This document shows positions 1-8,771 of a stretch of 64,000 nt of DNA, piece after piece (positions within the stretch are counted from its first letter, which is position 1; every line of letters begins with the position of its first letter). The notes under the pieces are model-generated. The model made no database searches, was not told where the DNA came from, and worked only from the letters and a program-made list of their open reading frames with translations. This DNA comes from Paenibacillus dokdonensis. Lineage in GTDB: Bacteria; Bacillota; Bacilli; Paenibacillales; Paenibacillaceae. The position numbers and the translations under genes were made by a program. The stretch covers positions 2,157,939 to 2,221,938 of the forward strand of contig NZ_STGQ01000001.1 in the NCBI RefSeq assembly GCF_004916975.1, read 5' to 3'.

Positions 1-21
1 ATTTTTTTTTTTTTTTTTTTT

Positions 22-49
22 TTGAAGGGGATATCGAATTCGTTATAAT
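22..49 (+). promoter_or_regulatory. Sigma-A-type promoter of the FAD oxidoreductase gene
   Basis: TTGAAG at 22-27 and TATAAT at 44-49 are separated by 16 bp. The -35 box overlaps the end of a run of 22 T residues. The predicted start of transcription lies about 20 bp before the AGGAAAGG ribosome binding site of the gene at 80. Confidence 0.55.
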
Positions 50-79
50 GGATACAGTGATTAGGAAAGGAATGCAGTC

Positions 80-1207
80 ATGAATAAATTCATCGTCATT
101 GGATCAGGAATCCTTGGGGCTTCAACGGCATACCAGCTAGCAAAAATGGGAGCAGATGTCCTTATTATAGATCGTAAAGATAAAGGACAGGCGACAGATG
201 CCGCTGCCGGCATTATCTGTCCGTGGATATCACAACGACGCAATCAGGCTTGGTATCGGCTGGCGAAGGCTGGTGCATGTTTTTACCCGGGATTGATTGA
301 AGAGCTTAAAAATGAGGGAGAAACAGAAACAGGCTATGCTCAGGTTGGGGCTCTTAGTATTCATCAGGATTTGGAGAAAATCAGCAAGATGGAGGAGCGG
401 GCATGCAAGAGAAGAGCGGAAGCACCTGAAATGGGCGACATTACCAGGCTTAATGAGTATGAAACCCGTGAGCTATTTCCTCTGTTAGAAGAAGGTTACC
501 AATCTGTTCGAATTAGCGGTGCCGCCCGAATTGATGGTCGCGCACTGCGCGATGCGTTGATCCGTTCAGCACAAAGAAAGGGTGCCACGGTTATAGATGG
601 TGACGCATCTCTTGAGTATCAGTCGAGCCGTGTAACAGGAGTCACTGTCGGTACAAATAGCTACTCGGCAGACAAAACCATTGTTTGTGCTGGGGCTTGG
701 GCAGGTCAACTGCTGCAGCCTTTGGGCATTCATTTTGACATCCGTTTTCAAAAGGCACAAATCATGCATTTACGGGTTCATGATAGACAAGACACAGGCA
801 ATTGGCCTGTAATCATGCCGCCTTCCGACCAATATCTCCTTGCTTTTGATCAACAAAAGATTGTTATAGGCGCGACACATGAGAACGAAATCGAAGGCTA
901 CGATTCAAGGATCACAGCGGGAGGAATGCAGGAAATTCTGAATAAGGGGTTAGCTTTGGCACCTGGTTTAGCTAATAGTACTTTTCAGGAGGTAAGAGTT
1001 GGTTTCCGTCCTTTCACACCCGGTTTTCTTCCAGTCATAGGCGCTGTCCCTGGCTGGGATGGTCTTTTGGCGGCAAATGGTCTTGGAGCTTCCGGATTGA
1101 CGATGGGCCCATTTATTGGAGATCAGCTGGCCAAACTAGCACTAGGAAGGGCATTGGATATCGATATCCATGATTATGACATTCGCAAAGCAATGAAGGA
1201 GGGTTAA
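80..1207 (+). CDS. FAD-dependent oxidoreductase, DAO / glycine-oxidase-like family
   Basis: The 375-residue protein opens with the FAD-binding dinucleotide fold (GSGILGASTAYQLAK, about residues 8-22) and ends with the second FAD contact typical of the DAO family (GLGASGLTMGPFIG, about 335-348). The length fits glycine oxidase (ThiO), sarcosine oxidase or D-amino-acid dehydrogenase. No thiamine genes are near, so the substrate is unknown; oxidative deamination of a small amino acid is an inference from the family. The ATG at 80 follows AGGAAAGG with good spacing. The next gene lies about 220 bp downstream, so this is probably a single-gene unit. Confidence 0.8.
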   Translation: MNKFIVIGSGILGASTAYQLAKMGADVLIIDRKDKGQATDAAAGIICPWISQRRNQAWYRLAKAGACFYPGLIEELKNEGETETGYAQVGALSIHQDLEKISKMEERACKRRAEAPEMGDITRLNEYETRELFPLLEEGYQSVRISGAARIDGRALRDALIRSAQRKGATVIDGDASLEYQSSRVTGVTVGTNSYSADKTIVCAGAWAGQLLQPLGIHFDIRFQKAQIMHLRVHDRQDTGNWPVIMPPSDQYLLAFDQQKIVIGATHENEIEGYDSRITAGGMQEILNKGLALAPGLANSTFQEVRVGFRPFTPGFLPVIGAVPGWDGLLAANGLGASGLTMGPFIGDQLAKLALGRALDIDIHDYDIRKAMKEG

Positions 1208-1426
1208 TCATACCCTATGTATATCTAATATTAATCGATCTGATGATATGCGTACTAAATCCGAAAGGAAGAGGAGTTTTAAATCGAGACGGCGGTATAG
1301 AATAAAACGGATAATATAGATACGTTTAAAACGGTTTATATTGAGCTGCACCAGGCGAGTGCTCTCAGAATGATTCCCGCATTATACACAGTGCGGAGTA
1401 GAAAAAGCCGGAAGGGAGCAGTAATC

Positions 1427-2233
1427 ATGGAGATTCGAATATTTCAAGCTTTATGGGGACTGGAAGGCAGCTATGCATAGCTGATGAAACGGGCATCTGA
1501 GGAAAAATACGCGGGGATTGAGGCGCCTTTGCCTCCGATTGGAGAGGAAGAAGCGTTCAAGGAGCTGCTGGAGATAAATAACCTCGATTATATTGCGCAG
1601 ATTGTAACCTCCCAAGACCATGCAGCCTCGTTTGTTGCCCAACTGGAGCGTGCGGCGGCATTCAAACCTCTGCTTGTGGTTTCGCATAGCGCCAAGGATG
1701 CGATGCCGATAAAGGATCAGATTGATTTTTTCAAGGTAGCGCTGGAAGCTGAGCGTCATGTGGGTATTCCGGTCGGGCATGAAACTCATCGTTCACGTGC
1801 AATGTTTACTCCTTGGGCTACTTCAGCACTGCTGAGAGAACTGCCCGATCTAAGAATTACGGCTGATTTCAGCCACTGGTGCTGTGTAACGGAATCTATG
1901 CTGGAGGACTACCAGGATCACTTGAGTCTGGCAGCAGAGCGTACAATTCATATTCATGCACGAATTGGTCACGCGGAAGGACCGCAGATCCCGCATCCTG
2001 CTGCGAAAGAATACGACTATGAGCGCAATGCCTTCAAGCATTGGTGGGGGGATATTCTGAGGCAGCGGAGTCAAAATGATGCGGCTTATGCTACAGTAAC
2101 GCCTGAATTCGGTCCGCCAGGGTATATGCCAACTCTCCCGTTTACCCGTCAGCCGGTAGCAGATTTGCGTGAAGTGAATGCGTGGATGGCAAATTGGTTC
2201 AGGGAAACCTATTCAGGAATGTTTCTTACATAA
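1427..2233 (+). pseudogene. Sugar phosphate isomerase/epimerase-like gene broken by an in-frame TAG
   Basis: A good start (ATG 1427, preceded by GAAGGGAG) encodes 17 residues beginning MEIRIFQALWGLEG, then TAG at 1478-1480, after which the same frame stays open to 2233. The downstream part resembles the xylose-isomerase-like TIM-barrel family (IolE-type sugar isomerases/epimerases), including HIHARIGHAEGPQIPHP near the C-terminus. The TAG would be a CAG to TAG change. The ATG at 1484 could restart translation but has no ribosome binding site and would lack the first beta strand. Either a recent pseudogene or a sequencing error. Confidence 0.75.
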
Positions 2234-2253
2234 TTTTTGAAGTTAAAAAATAT

Positions 2254-2298
2254 AGAAGAAGTCTATCCATTAGGATAGACTTCTTCTTGTCTTTTAGT
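2254..2298. terminator. Bidirectional terminator between convergent genes
   Basis: A perfect 15-bp stem (2254-2268 with 2273-2287) with loop ATTA is followed by TGTCTTTT. It lies between the isomerase pseudogene and the convergent pentapeptide gene. Confidence 0.85.
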
Positions 2299-2373
2299 GT
2301 AGGAGACTGTTTTTATCCAATATATCAGGTGACTTAGCGCAAGCCCGGCATCATCATTAGCGAGCGATCAAAG

Positions 2374-2958
2374 TCATTCTTGCTCTTTCAACCATTTATG
2401 GGTATCATCTCCTTCTAACCTAATTGGATTCTCTTCTGTCCCAACAAAAATATATTGGGCAGACACTTCATCCATTCCTTTTGCACCTTTGAAGCTAGTT
2501 CCGTAGAGTAGGGCTCCATCAAGTGATGCACTTGTTAAATCAACGCCAGAAAAATTTGTGTGGCTTAAATTTGCTCTTCGAAAGGAAGCTCGACGCAAAT
2601 CCGATCCAGATAAGTCAGCATAGCTAAGATCTGCATCATCAAATGACGCCTTGATACCTGTGCATTTTTTCAAAATCGAATGTTTTAATGACGCGTAATC
2701 AAATACCGTTTTACTCAGTATACTTTCCGAGAAATCTGTTTCATCAAACGAGGTGCTTAAAAAATAGCAATCACTCATGTCATTATTTGATAAGATTGAA
2801 TTGTTTACATTGGATTCTACAATTAATGAACAACTTAGATTCATGCCAGTAACGTCTAATTTGCTCATATCTACTTTTTCAATTTCTAATTTCTCACCCG
2901 TTTCACCATCTGAATCTGCCCACTGGCTATGTTTTAAAAATATGTTTTCAGTATCCAT
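2374..2958 (-). CDS. Pentapeptide-repeat protein, probable immunity protein of the upstream toxin
   Basis: The 194-residue protein is largely A(D/N)LxX-type pentapeptides (for example ASFDDADLSYADLSGSDLRR and ANLSHTNFSGVDL), which fold as a right-handed beta helix. Translation is taken from ATG 2958 (MDTENIF) because GAGAGGAAG lies just upstream; a longer frame to 2997 would overlap the preceding gene's stop. It starts 27 bp after that stop on the same strand, so the two are co-transcribed. Its small size, position directly behind a toxin-like C-terminus, and similar AT-richness point to the immunity role. That role is inferred; pentapeptide proteins also protect gyrase or act as scaffolds. 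Confidence 0.75.
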   Translation of the reverse strand: MDTENIFLKHSQWADSDGETGEKLEIEKVDMSKLDVTGMNLSCSLIVESNVNNSILSNNDMSDCYFLSTSFDETDFSESILSKTVFDYASLKHSILKKCTGIKASFDDADLSYADLSGSDLRRASFRRANLSHTNFSGVDLTSASLDGALLYGTSFKGAKGMDEVSAQYIFVGTEENPIRLEGDDTHKWLKEQE

Positions 2959-2984
2959 GGAATACTTCCTCTCGGATATTTTTG

Positions 2985-5090
2985 TTATGGCCACCACAAT
3001 ATTTTATCACTTAAGCCTAATTCCTTAACTGCCTCGCCTACTTCTTTGATATGTTCCGGGAACATTTTTGTGGTATCTATGATTACATTTTCACCTTTTG
3101 AAAGAGATTCTTCTATATCAGAAATTGCTTTTTCAAGTGAGTACCCTTTTGGTGCATATTTAGAATACCATCCTTTTACGTCCCATTTTACACCTGCAGT
3201 ATCAATAAACTCTGCACCAGCGGGATTAGGATCCCGGACTATAGGACCAGGTAAATCGCCTCTTGCTTCTAATTCCAAGCCTGCCTGTCTCTCGATCCTT
3301 GATTTTTCATTAATTTTAAAATTTTTGGCTGGATCTTTAGCTAAACTCTCATACTCTTCTGGTGGTCTATTAAAGTATTTTCCTTCATCCCCATACTTGT
3401 TCATTAAGTCTTTGTAATAGTCTGGAGCTGTTTCCCTAATTTTGTCCAACTCAGCTTTGGACATCTGCGGAGGTTTCGACTTAATAGGGACGTCGATATC
3501 CGGCTTCCGTGAACCGAGTTTATCCAAGAACTTGCGAAAGTACCGGCGTCCTTTCTTGCCAACCCATTTGAGCACTTTGCCGAATGGGATTCGGCTCAGT
3601 GCAACAGCGATAGCTATGGAAAGCAATCTACCGGGACTCAGCAGCTTCTTCGGATCGCGGATATAACCGGCAATCTCATGTCCGCTCCCGGCGATTCCCG
3701 CCCCCGTTATCGCGAAGCCTAATGCTGGCATGAATCCGACGAACAGCATTGATAAGGCTATGGCTCCGAGCACAATTGCGCCCTGTTCATACCATTCCAG
3801 TCGATCCCACCAATCTTGCAGCGAATCGAACATGCAGGCGAAACATGCCGGTTCTCCTCCTCCCGTATGAGCCCCGATACCTGCGATAAGAGAGGCCACG
3901 AGCAGAATCACCGCGAGTCCGGTAAGCGTCTGGCAAAGAGCATTCACCCGAGCCTGAACAGACTCTCGTCTACTGTCCGTTTCTTCATTTCCATAAAGCA
4001 AATGAAATCCAAGCTCCCTGCGCTCCCGGTAGAAGCCGAGCCAATATATGAATTTTCCCCGGTCCAGACATAAAGAGCGGGTCATATTCCACAGCTCGGA
4101 AAACGGATTAAGCAGCAGCTCATTTGGCAGCGACGGAAGGCGGTTTCGTATTTTGTTCAGCGACCAGTAATCGGCAAAAAGCGATGCGGCCAGCATCAAC
4201 AGGAAGGCCGGCTGAGTTTTATAACCGCTACCCATCCAGTCATGAAGCCGAAACACCCAACCCGGCAGCTGGTGCTGACCGTTATAAGCCGCGTGATCCA
4301 GGATGGACCACAGTAAGATGATTGCAGGGAACAGAAAAACCCATTTCGTCAGTTTTGTCCGCAGCCGATAGGCAATTCCACACGCAAGCGCGACCATGGC
4401 GGTATGTACGGGATGACTGACGCTCATCAGCGTTGGAAACACACTTTCTTCAAAACGTCCGGGAAACAGCGAGAACAGGTCCCAATGGATCGTTTCGCCG
4501 CCCAGCCATGTATAGCTGTAGCCGAACTTTTCCTCAAGAGCGCCGAAACTCTGCCACCTCCGGGAGAGCTCTTCCATCAGTTGGAAGCCGACGCCGGTCG
4601 CCGCACCGATGAGCGTGTAATCGCTTAAACTCAAGGCGGAAGCTCGACGTGAAAACAACAGAAATATGCCTAGTGGAAGGAGCTTCCACAACTCTTCAAA
4701 AATTGGCGTGATCACGTCCATGGACCAAGTGTCGGATGGTTTTCCTCCGAAAATCACGTGAAGAGCATTGACCGTAAGCGTCGTGAACGGAACAACAAGA
4801 AAAACACCCGCCAGAACGAACAAAACAATCGGCTTCCATGGCATCGTTTTGCTTCGGCACAGAAACCAAAATTGCAGCAGCACATAAAACGACCAAAAAT
4901 ATTGAACCGTCATGGTACGCGAACCTTTTACAAAAAACAAGCTGAAAGCAAACATGATTAGCGACAACCAGGACAAAAGGGTATACGCCGTTTTAATAAA
5001 CGGATATTTCTCAATCCATGATTGGCAGGTTCGATAGATGGCCTCAAGGAAATCACGAATTCCGGTTCGAATAGTCCAGATCGTATTCAC
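2985..5090 (-). CDS. Polymorphic toxin: PrsW-like intramembrane protease fused to a C-terminal nuclease-like toxin domain
   Basis: The 701-residue protein starts at GTG 5090 after a strong AAAGGAGG. Residues about 35-340 form a polytopic PrsW-family region with all four expected motifs: EELWK (E132, E133, K136), FQLME (F169, E173), H226/H229 before G, and HAAYN (H266, N270). More membrane segments lie at about 400-500. A charged linker follows (about 520-600), then a roughly 100-residue tip with EFIDTAGVKWDVKGW and GENVIIDT, ending DKILWWP. The tip resembles CdiA-type C-terminal nuclease domains; the D...DVK pattern could be a PD-(D/E)xK-like site. PrsW-linked toxins have been proposed in surveys of polymorphic toxins. 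Release by self-cleavage is inference. Confidence 0.75.
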   Translation of the reverse strand: MNTIWTIRTGIRDFLEAIYRTCQSWIEKYPFIKTAYTLLSWLSLIMFAFSLFFVKGSRTMTVQYFWSFYVLLQFWFLCRSKTMPWKPIVLFVLAGVFLVVPFTTLTVNALHVIFGGKPSDTWSMDVITPIFEELWKLLPLGIFLLFSRRASALSLSDYTLIGAATGVGFQLMEELSRRWQSFGALEEKFGYSYTWLGGETIHWDLFSLFPGRFEESVFPTLMSVSHPVHTAMVALACGIAYRLRTKLTKWVFLFPAIILLWSILDHAAYNGQHQLPGWVFRLHDWMGSGYKTQPAFLLMLAASLFADYWSLNKIRNRLPSLPNELLLNPFSELWNMTRSLCLDRGKFIYWLGFYRERRELGFHLLYGNEETDSRRESVQARVNALCQTLTGLAVILLVASLIAGIGAHTGGGEPACFACMFDSLQDWWDRLEWYEQGAIVLGAIALSMLFVGFMPALGFAITGAGIAGSGHEIAGYIRDPKKLLSPGRLLSIAIAVALSRIPFGKVLKWVGKKGRRYFRKFLDKLGSRKPDIDVPIKSKPPQMSKAELDKIRETAPDYYKDLMNKYGDEGKYFNRPPEEYESLAKDPAKNFKINEKSRIERQAGLELEARGDLPGPIVRDPNPAGAEFIDTAGVKWDVKGWYSKYAPKGYSLEKAISDIEESLSKGENVIIDTTKMFPEHIKEVGEAVKELGLSDKILWWP

Positions 5091-5628
5091 TAGAGTCGCC
5101 TCCTTTGAAAGCCGATCTCGTACAAGCAGGATATCTCTCTTGACGATAGTTCGGCCGTGAGTAAATAAATGAATTCATCATAACGGATGCCGATCGACGG
5201 GGCGGAGGTTAAATTATAAGTTTCTCCTGCAACATGTACCTATCTTACTTCTCTCAGAATACTAGTAGTATAGACATTATTGTAAAATCTGGCAAAAGGC
5301 GTAAGTCTCAAATCTTACTGAATTATATCGATAAAAAAACCGGAAAGATAGGTATTCACAGACTATCTCATTTACCTTCATTAACTAATTAAGTAATTTG
5401 GTTTGCCATGTAATTAGGCCTATATAGGTTTTTAATACTGGAATTAGTTTGTAGGAGTATCTCCGAATCCTAAGACATTTCATCTCGGCTTCATTCAGGA
5501 GAGTGAAGAGCGGGGAGTGCGATTTCCAGTTGCGAAAGTTTCGGTGACGCGGTTCGAATTTTCCATCAGGCGAAAGGCTGAAAGCCGGGGGATGGGGAAC
5601 CTTTTCCCGGCTTTCTTTAGATTTCAAA
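5091..5628. other. Gene-free region upstream of the toxin gene
   Basis: This stretch holds the upstream region of the toxin operon and the 3' flank of the GyrI-like gene. I see no convincing gene. A 10-bp perfect stem (5580-5589 with 5606-5615, loop 16) sits just past the stop of the GyrI-like gene and is followed on the plus strand by TTTAG; it may be a weak terminator. An 80-codon minus-strand frame at 5385-5627 has no ribosome binding site and no recognisable content. Confidence 0.4.
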
Positions 5629-6084
5629 TTAAACTACTGTTACAGGTACACATATTTCACAAAAATCATTGTGAATCATATCACCAATGTATCTTTCAAA
5701 AATCGGATTGTTGTCAATTTGATATCCATTGTTTTGTAAAGCTGGGATGATTTCAGTCCATGCTCTTTGAATATCTTCAGCTGTATGTTTGACTTTGAAC
5801 GTAACATATTTCCCACCAGAAAGTTCATTTTCGCAAATGGAGTTATTAATTTGATAATCGTTTGAAATGACGATACAAGCGTCATATCGGCAGTTTTCAG
5901 GAAGTGTAGTTTCCGGGTTATCTTGCGGAATTCCGAGTAGTATTGACGATTCAGTAAGCAAATTTCTTTCCCTAGCCCATTTTTTCAACTTATCCATTGC
6001 TTGAATGTTTCCAGGACCATATGGACCCACTTGTCGTACAAATGCGATACGAAATGCTGGAAGAGATTCGACTTTAATATTCAT
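5629..6084 (-). CDS. GyrI-like small-molecule-binding domain protein
   Basis: The 151-residue protein matches the stand-alone GyrI/SbmC (AraC effector-binding-like) fold: an N-terminal strand with FRIAFVRQVGPYG, a central CRYDACIVISNDYQ segment, GGKYVTFKVKHTAEDIQRAW, and a C-terminal RYIGDMIHNDFCEICVPV strand. These domains bind hydrophobic ligands; some act as gyrase inhibitors or as hydrolases of cyclic compounds. No HTH is present. The ATG at 6084 has AAGGGA upstream. It is monocistronic. Confidence 0.8.
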   Translation of the reverse strand: MNIKVESLPAFRIAFVRQVGPYGPGNIQAMDKLKKWARERNLLTESSILLGIPQDNPETTLPENCRYDACIVISNDYQINNSICENELSGGKYVTFKVKHTAEDIQRAWTEIIPALQNNGYQIDNNPIFERYIGDMIHNDFCEICVPVTVV

Positions 6085-6367
6085 ATTTTCTAATTCCCTT
6101 CTGTATTAGATGTACTACATTTCGAATGCTAACATGATATAAAAATAAATACATTTGTTTTTTTAGTTAATCTTGACTTGTAAATAATCAATGATGGACA
6201 AGAGAACCCCCCTTTTGATAAGGTTTTAGATTATTTAGGTAACAAGGATTATGTTTGAGTTAAGAAGTGATCGAGAAGCTTCTTGACAGGTTGGGAATAT
6301 GGAAGTTATTATAGATACATTAAGTCCTTAATAAATGATCGACTTTGTGAGAAAGAGAGGTAATGGA

Positions 6368-6445
6368 GTGTCATCTAAGCAAAGCAAAAGGATTGAGGTT
6401 GCTAATCAAGCTGCATTGTCCTTGTATTCCCAAGGACGATGTTAA
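6368..6445 (+). pseudogene. Possible relic of a TetR-type regulator N-terminus
   Basis: A 25-codon frame begins at GTG 6368 after AGAGAGG and reads VSSKQSKRIEVANQAALSLY before TGT TAA. The SKRIEVANQAALSLYSQG pattern resembles helix 1 of TetR-family regulators, and nothing of the HTH follows. It sits directly before the flavoprotein gene. Short and degenerate, so low confidence. Confidence 0.25.
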
Positions 6446-6512
6446 GCTTTGATTAAATATAGATATAATACATCTATAATATCTAATAATATTGAGCGGA
6501 GGGATTGATCTT

Positions 6513-7421
6513 ATGAATTATGATTGTGCCATCGTTGGCGGCGGGCCAGCGGGATTAAATGCAGCGCTGGTGCTCGGCAGAGCGAGACTTAACGTTGCGT
6601 TGTTTGATAATAGTCAGCCGAGGAATCGTGTGACGCATGCCTCTCACGGGTTCATTACGCGAGATGGGATAGAGCCGGTCGAATTTCGGCGCATTGCCTA
6701 TGAGGAGGTGCTGAGTTACCCTTCGGTTCGACATTGGCAGGACGAAGTAACCGATATTCGCAGGACAGACAATGGATTTTCTCTACGAACCGCATCTGGT
6801 GAGTATGTGAATGCCCGCAGGCTGATTTTGGCAGCTGGGCTGAAGGAAGTGTTTCCAGAGATCGAGGGGCTTAGCGATTTTTACGGTAAGAGCCTGTTCA
6901 ACTGCCCTTTTTGCGATGGCTGGGAGCTGCGGGAGCAACCGCTTGTGGTAGTCTCGGATAATCCGAGTGTGTTCCATATGGTCAAGATGCTGCTCAATTG
7001 GAGTCAGGATTTGGTCGTGTGCTCTAACGGCCACGATATTCTGACAGCTGAACAACGGCAGCAGCTTGCTTCCAAGGGCATAAGAATCGTGGATACGCCA
7101 GTCACGGAATTTTCCGGGAAGAACGGCTTGCTGGAACGGGTTCATTTTTCAGATGGCACGCATATTGAGCGGAGCGGAGGATTTATTACTCCCACTCTGC
7201 TTCCAAAAGCCAGGTTTGATGAAGCGCTCAACTATCAGACTGCAGAAGACGGAGGGATTATTACCGATCCGATGGGCAGAACCACCGCAGCCGGAGTATA
7301 CGCGGCCGGGGATTCAGCCTATGTGATGCCTTCCCAATTGATTTATGCCGCAGCCTCCGGCAGCAAAGCAGCGGTTTCCGTTGTTGCGGATATTACGGAG
7401 GAGAATTGGCAGCTGCTTTAA
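6513..7421 (+). CDS. NAD(P)/FAD-dependent oxidoreductase, thioredoxin-reductase-like
   Basis: The 302-residue protein has an N-terminal FAD motif (CAIVGGGPAGLNAALVLGRA), the CPFCDGW redox-active dicysteine near residue 131, and a C-terminal FAD motif (TTAAGVYAAGDSA). This is the short thioredoxin-reductase-like class that often lacks a known thioredoxin partner. The start is ATG 6513, not the in-frame TTG at 6492, because GCGGAGGG (6496-6503) lies inside the longer version. AT-rich TATAAT boxes at 6464 and 6475, with TAGAT/ATCTA half-sites between them, suggest a repressible promoter. Confidence 0.85.
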   Translation: MNYDCAIVGGGPAGLNAALVLGRARLNVALFDNSQPRNRVTHASHGFITRDGIEPVEFRRIAYEEVLSYPSVRHWQDEVTDIRRTDNGFSLRTASGEYVNARRLILAAGLKEVFPEIEGLSDFYGKSLFNCPFCDGWELREQPLVVVSDNPSVFHMVKMLLNWSQDLVVCSNGHDILTAEQRQQLASKGIRIVDTPVTEFSGKNGLLERVHFSDGTHIERSGGFITPTLLPKARFDEALNYQTAEDGGIITDPMGRTTAAGVYAAGDSAYVMPSQLIYAAASGSKAAVSVVADITEENWQLL

Positions 7422-7548
7422 GGGAGGAGCATTTTGCTCTAGGTGAAAGCAAAGCGATTTATTTCGTTCGTGCTCATCCCATTCGTTCCCGGTCTGTTTC
7501 TTCGCAGGATGAAATCACAGGAGAGGGAACGTTCGGGGTAATGAAGAA

Positions 7549-7574
7549 GGTCGTCCGTTAAAGGGCGGCCTTTT
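7549..7574 (+). terminator. Rho-independent terminator
   Basis: An 8-bp stem with two G-U pairs (7549-7556 with 7563-7570), loop GTTAAA, then TTTT. It ends the flavoprotein unit; the convergent kinase gene stops 30 bp beyond. Confidence 0.75.
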
Positions 7575-7603
7575 CTATATATTCCCAGGAATTGGCGGTG
7601 TCC

Positions 7604-8638
7604 TCAGATATCGATTGAATCAATTTCTGTCAACCATTCTGTACAGAGGGGAATAAAATTAGCATAGTCTTTTATTGCTTGAATTGTTTTTAAAGCTTCA
7701 ATGGTTCCAAGCTCTTGCTCTGTGTCATCCGTACATTCCAGTCTAAGAGAGCGTCTGATATTGTATGCAAGCCATTCAAGTTTTCCTTGAAAACCAGAAT
7801 TCAGCACATCTTCCCAGTTATCACCAATCATTCCTCCATGTTTCCGATAGTTACTAATCATTGTACAGAAAGCATCTTTACTTAAATTACCCGATTCAAA
7901 ACCTGACCAATATAACGCAACATCAATCAGTTCTTGTGCTGGATTTGTCATGCCAGCTGCTTCCCAGTCAATAATGATAGGAACAAGATTTTCATCCCAT
8001 AGTACATTCTTTTGGTCTAAGTCCCTATGACTGATAATGCTATTGTTCATCAATAGTTTTGATGATGAATTAGCAAGTTTCTCCCAGTTATAAAATTCAG
8101 TCAGGTTTTCTAATAGCAAGGTGGACCACTTCAAGTTTTCCTGCTGCCCTTGCAGGGCAAACTCATTCCAATCAATGAATGATTCATTAAAGTCTTCATT
8201 TTTATTATTAACGATTATCTGAGTGAAATCGGTATTGTGTATATTCGCAAGTATGATTCCAATTATTTTACAACGCTCAATATCAACTATGCCTGTGGGT
8301 AGCGTCTTTCCTTGAACCCATGGAAACAGCAAATAATACTGGCCGTCAACCTCATGTATACAGCTTCCGTTTGATATGATCGCAGGAAGTGCGTTAATCC
8401 CATTTTGGAATGCCTTGTTAGCAACTTTTTCAGAAAAAATATAGTTATCCATGGCTGTTTTACGCTGCATAATTTGAGGATTTAATGCTTTCACTGCATA
8501 CTGATTTTTGTCCGTTTTTATTTTATACATCCGATGAAGGAAACCGCCAAATACTTGTTGTGGTTCAGTTGTTAATTGTCCTAGAAAGTATTTATCACAG
8601 AGCTTTTCGAAATTTAAACGATATGTTGAGTTTTCCAT
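7604..8638 (-). CDS. APH-family (aminoglycoside/choline/homoserine kinase-like) phosphotransferase
   Basis: The 344-residue protein carries the catalytic loop SHRDLDQKNVLW and the metal-binding IIIDWEAAG, both diagnostic of the APH/choline-kinase fold, with a nucleotide-lysine segment (YAVKALNPQ) near the N-terminus. It transfers the ATP gamma-phosphate to a small hydroxyl or amino compound; the substrate cannot be told. ATG 8638 (MENSTYRL) is chosen because GAAAGGATG precedes it; the frame runs back to a TTG at 8656 that would overlap that site. No adjacent partner genes. Confidence 0.8.
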   Translation of the reverse strand: MENSTYRLNFEKLCDKYFLGQLTTEPQQVFGGFLHRMYKIKTDKNQYAVKALNPQIMQRKTAMDNYIFSEKVANKAFQNGINALPAIISNGSCIHEVDGQYYLLFPWVQGKTLPTGIVDIERCKIIGIILANIHNTDFTQIIVNNKNEDFNESFIDWNEFALQGQQENLKWSTLLLENLTEFYNWEKLANSSSKLLMNNSIISHRDLDQKNVLWDENLVPIIIDWEAAGMTNPAQELIDVALYWSGFESGNLSKDAFCTMISNYRKHGGMIGDNWEDVLNSGFQGKLEWLAYNIRRSLRLECTDDTEQELGTIEALKTIQAIKDYANFIPLCTEWLTEIDSIDI

Positions 8639-8771
8639 AGTAAAGCATCCTTTCAATACAGAGGAGTTTGTTTCTATTTGAAAGTTCGTCGGAGAGAGTC
8701 TTGATTATTAGATTATACATCCATTCAGAAAAAAAGCTGACGCCGATAATGTACCAGCGTCAGCCTGCTTG

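Noticed and set aside
1..41. Poly-T tract followed by GATATCGAATTC, the EcoRV-EcoRI junction seen in common cloning vectors.
   Set aside because: The vector sequence does not continue on either side (no AAGCTT before, no CTGCAG after), and the bases fit inside a plausible promoter. The T run may still be an assembly-edge effect.
4124..5090. Plus-strand open frames across the toxin gene.
   Set aside because: They mirror the coding strand of a strongly supported gene and have no ribosome binding sites.
5385..5627. 80-codon minus-strand frame.
   Set aside because: No ribosome binding site, no hydrophobic or domain pattern, and it overlaps a hairpin.
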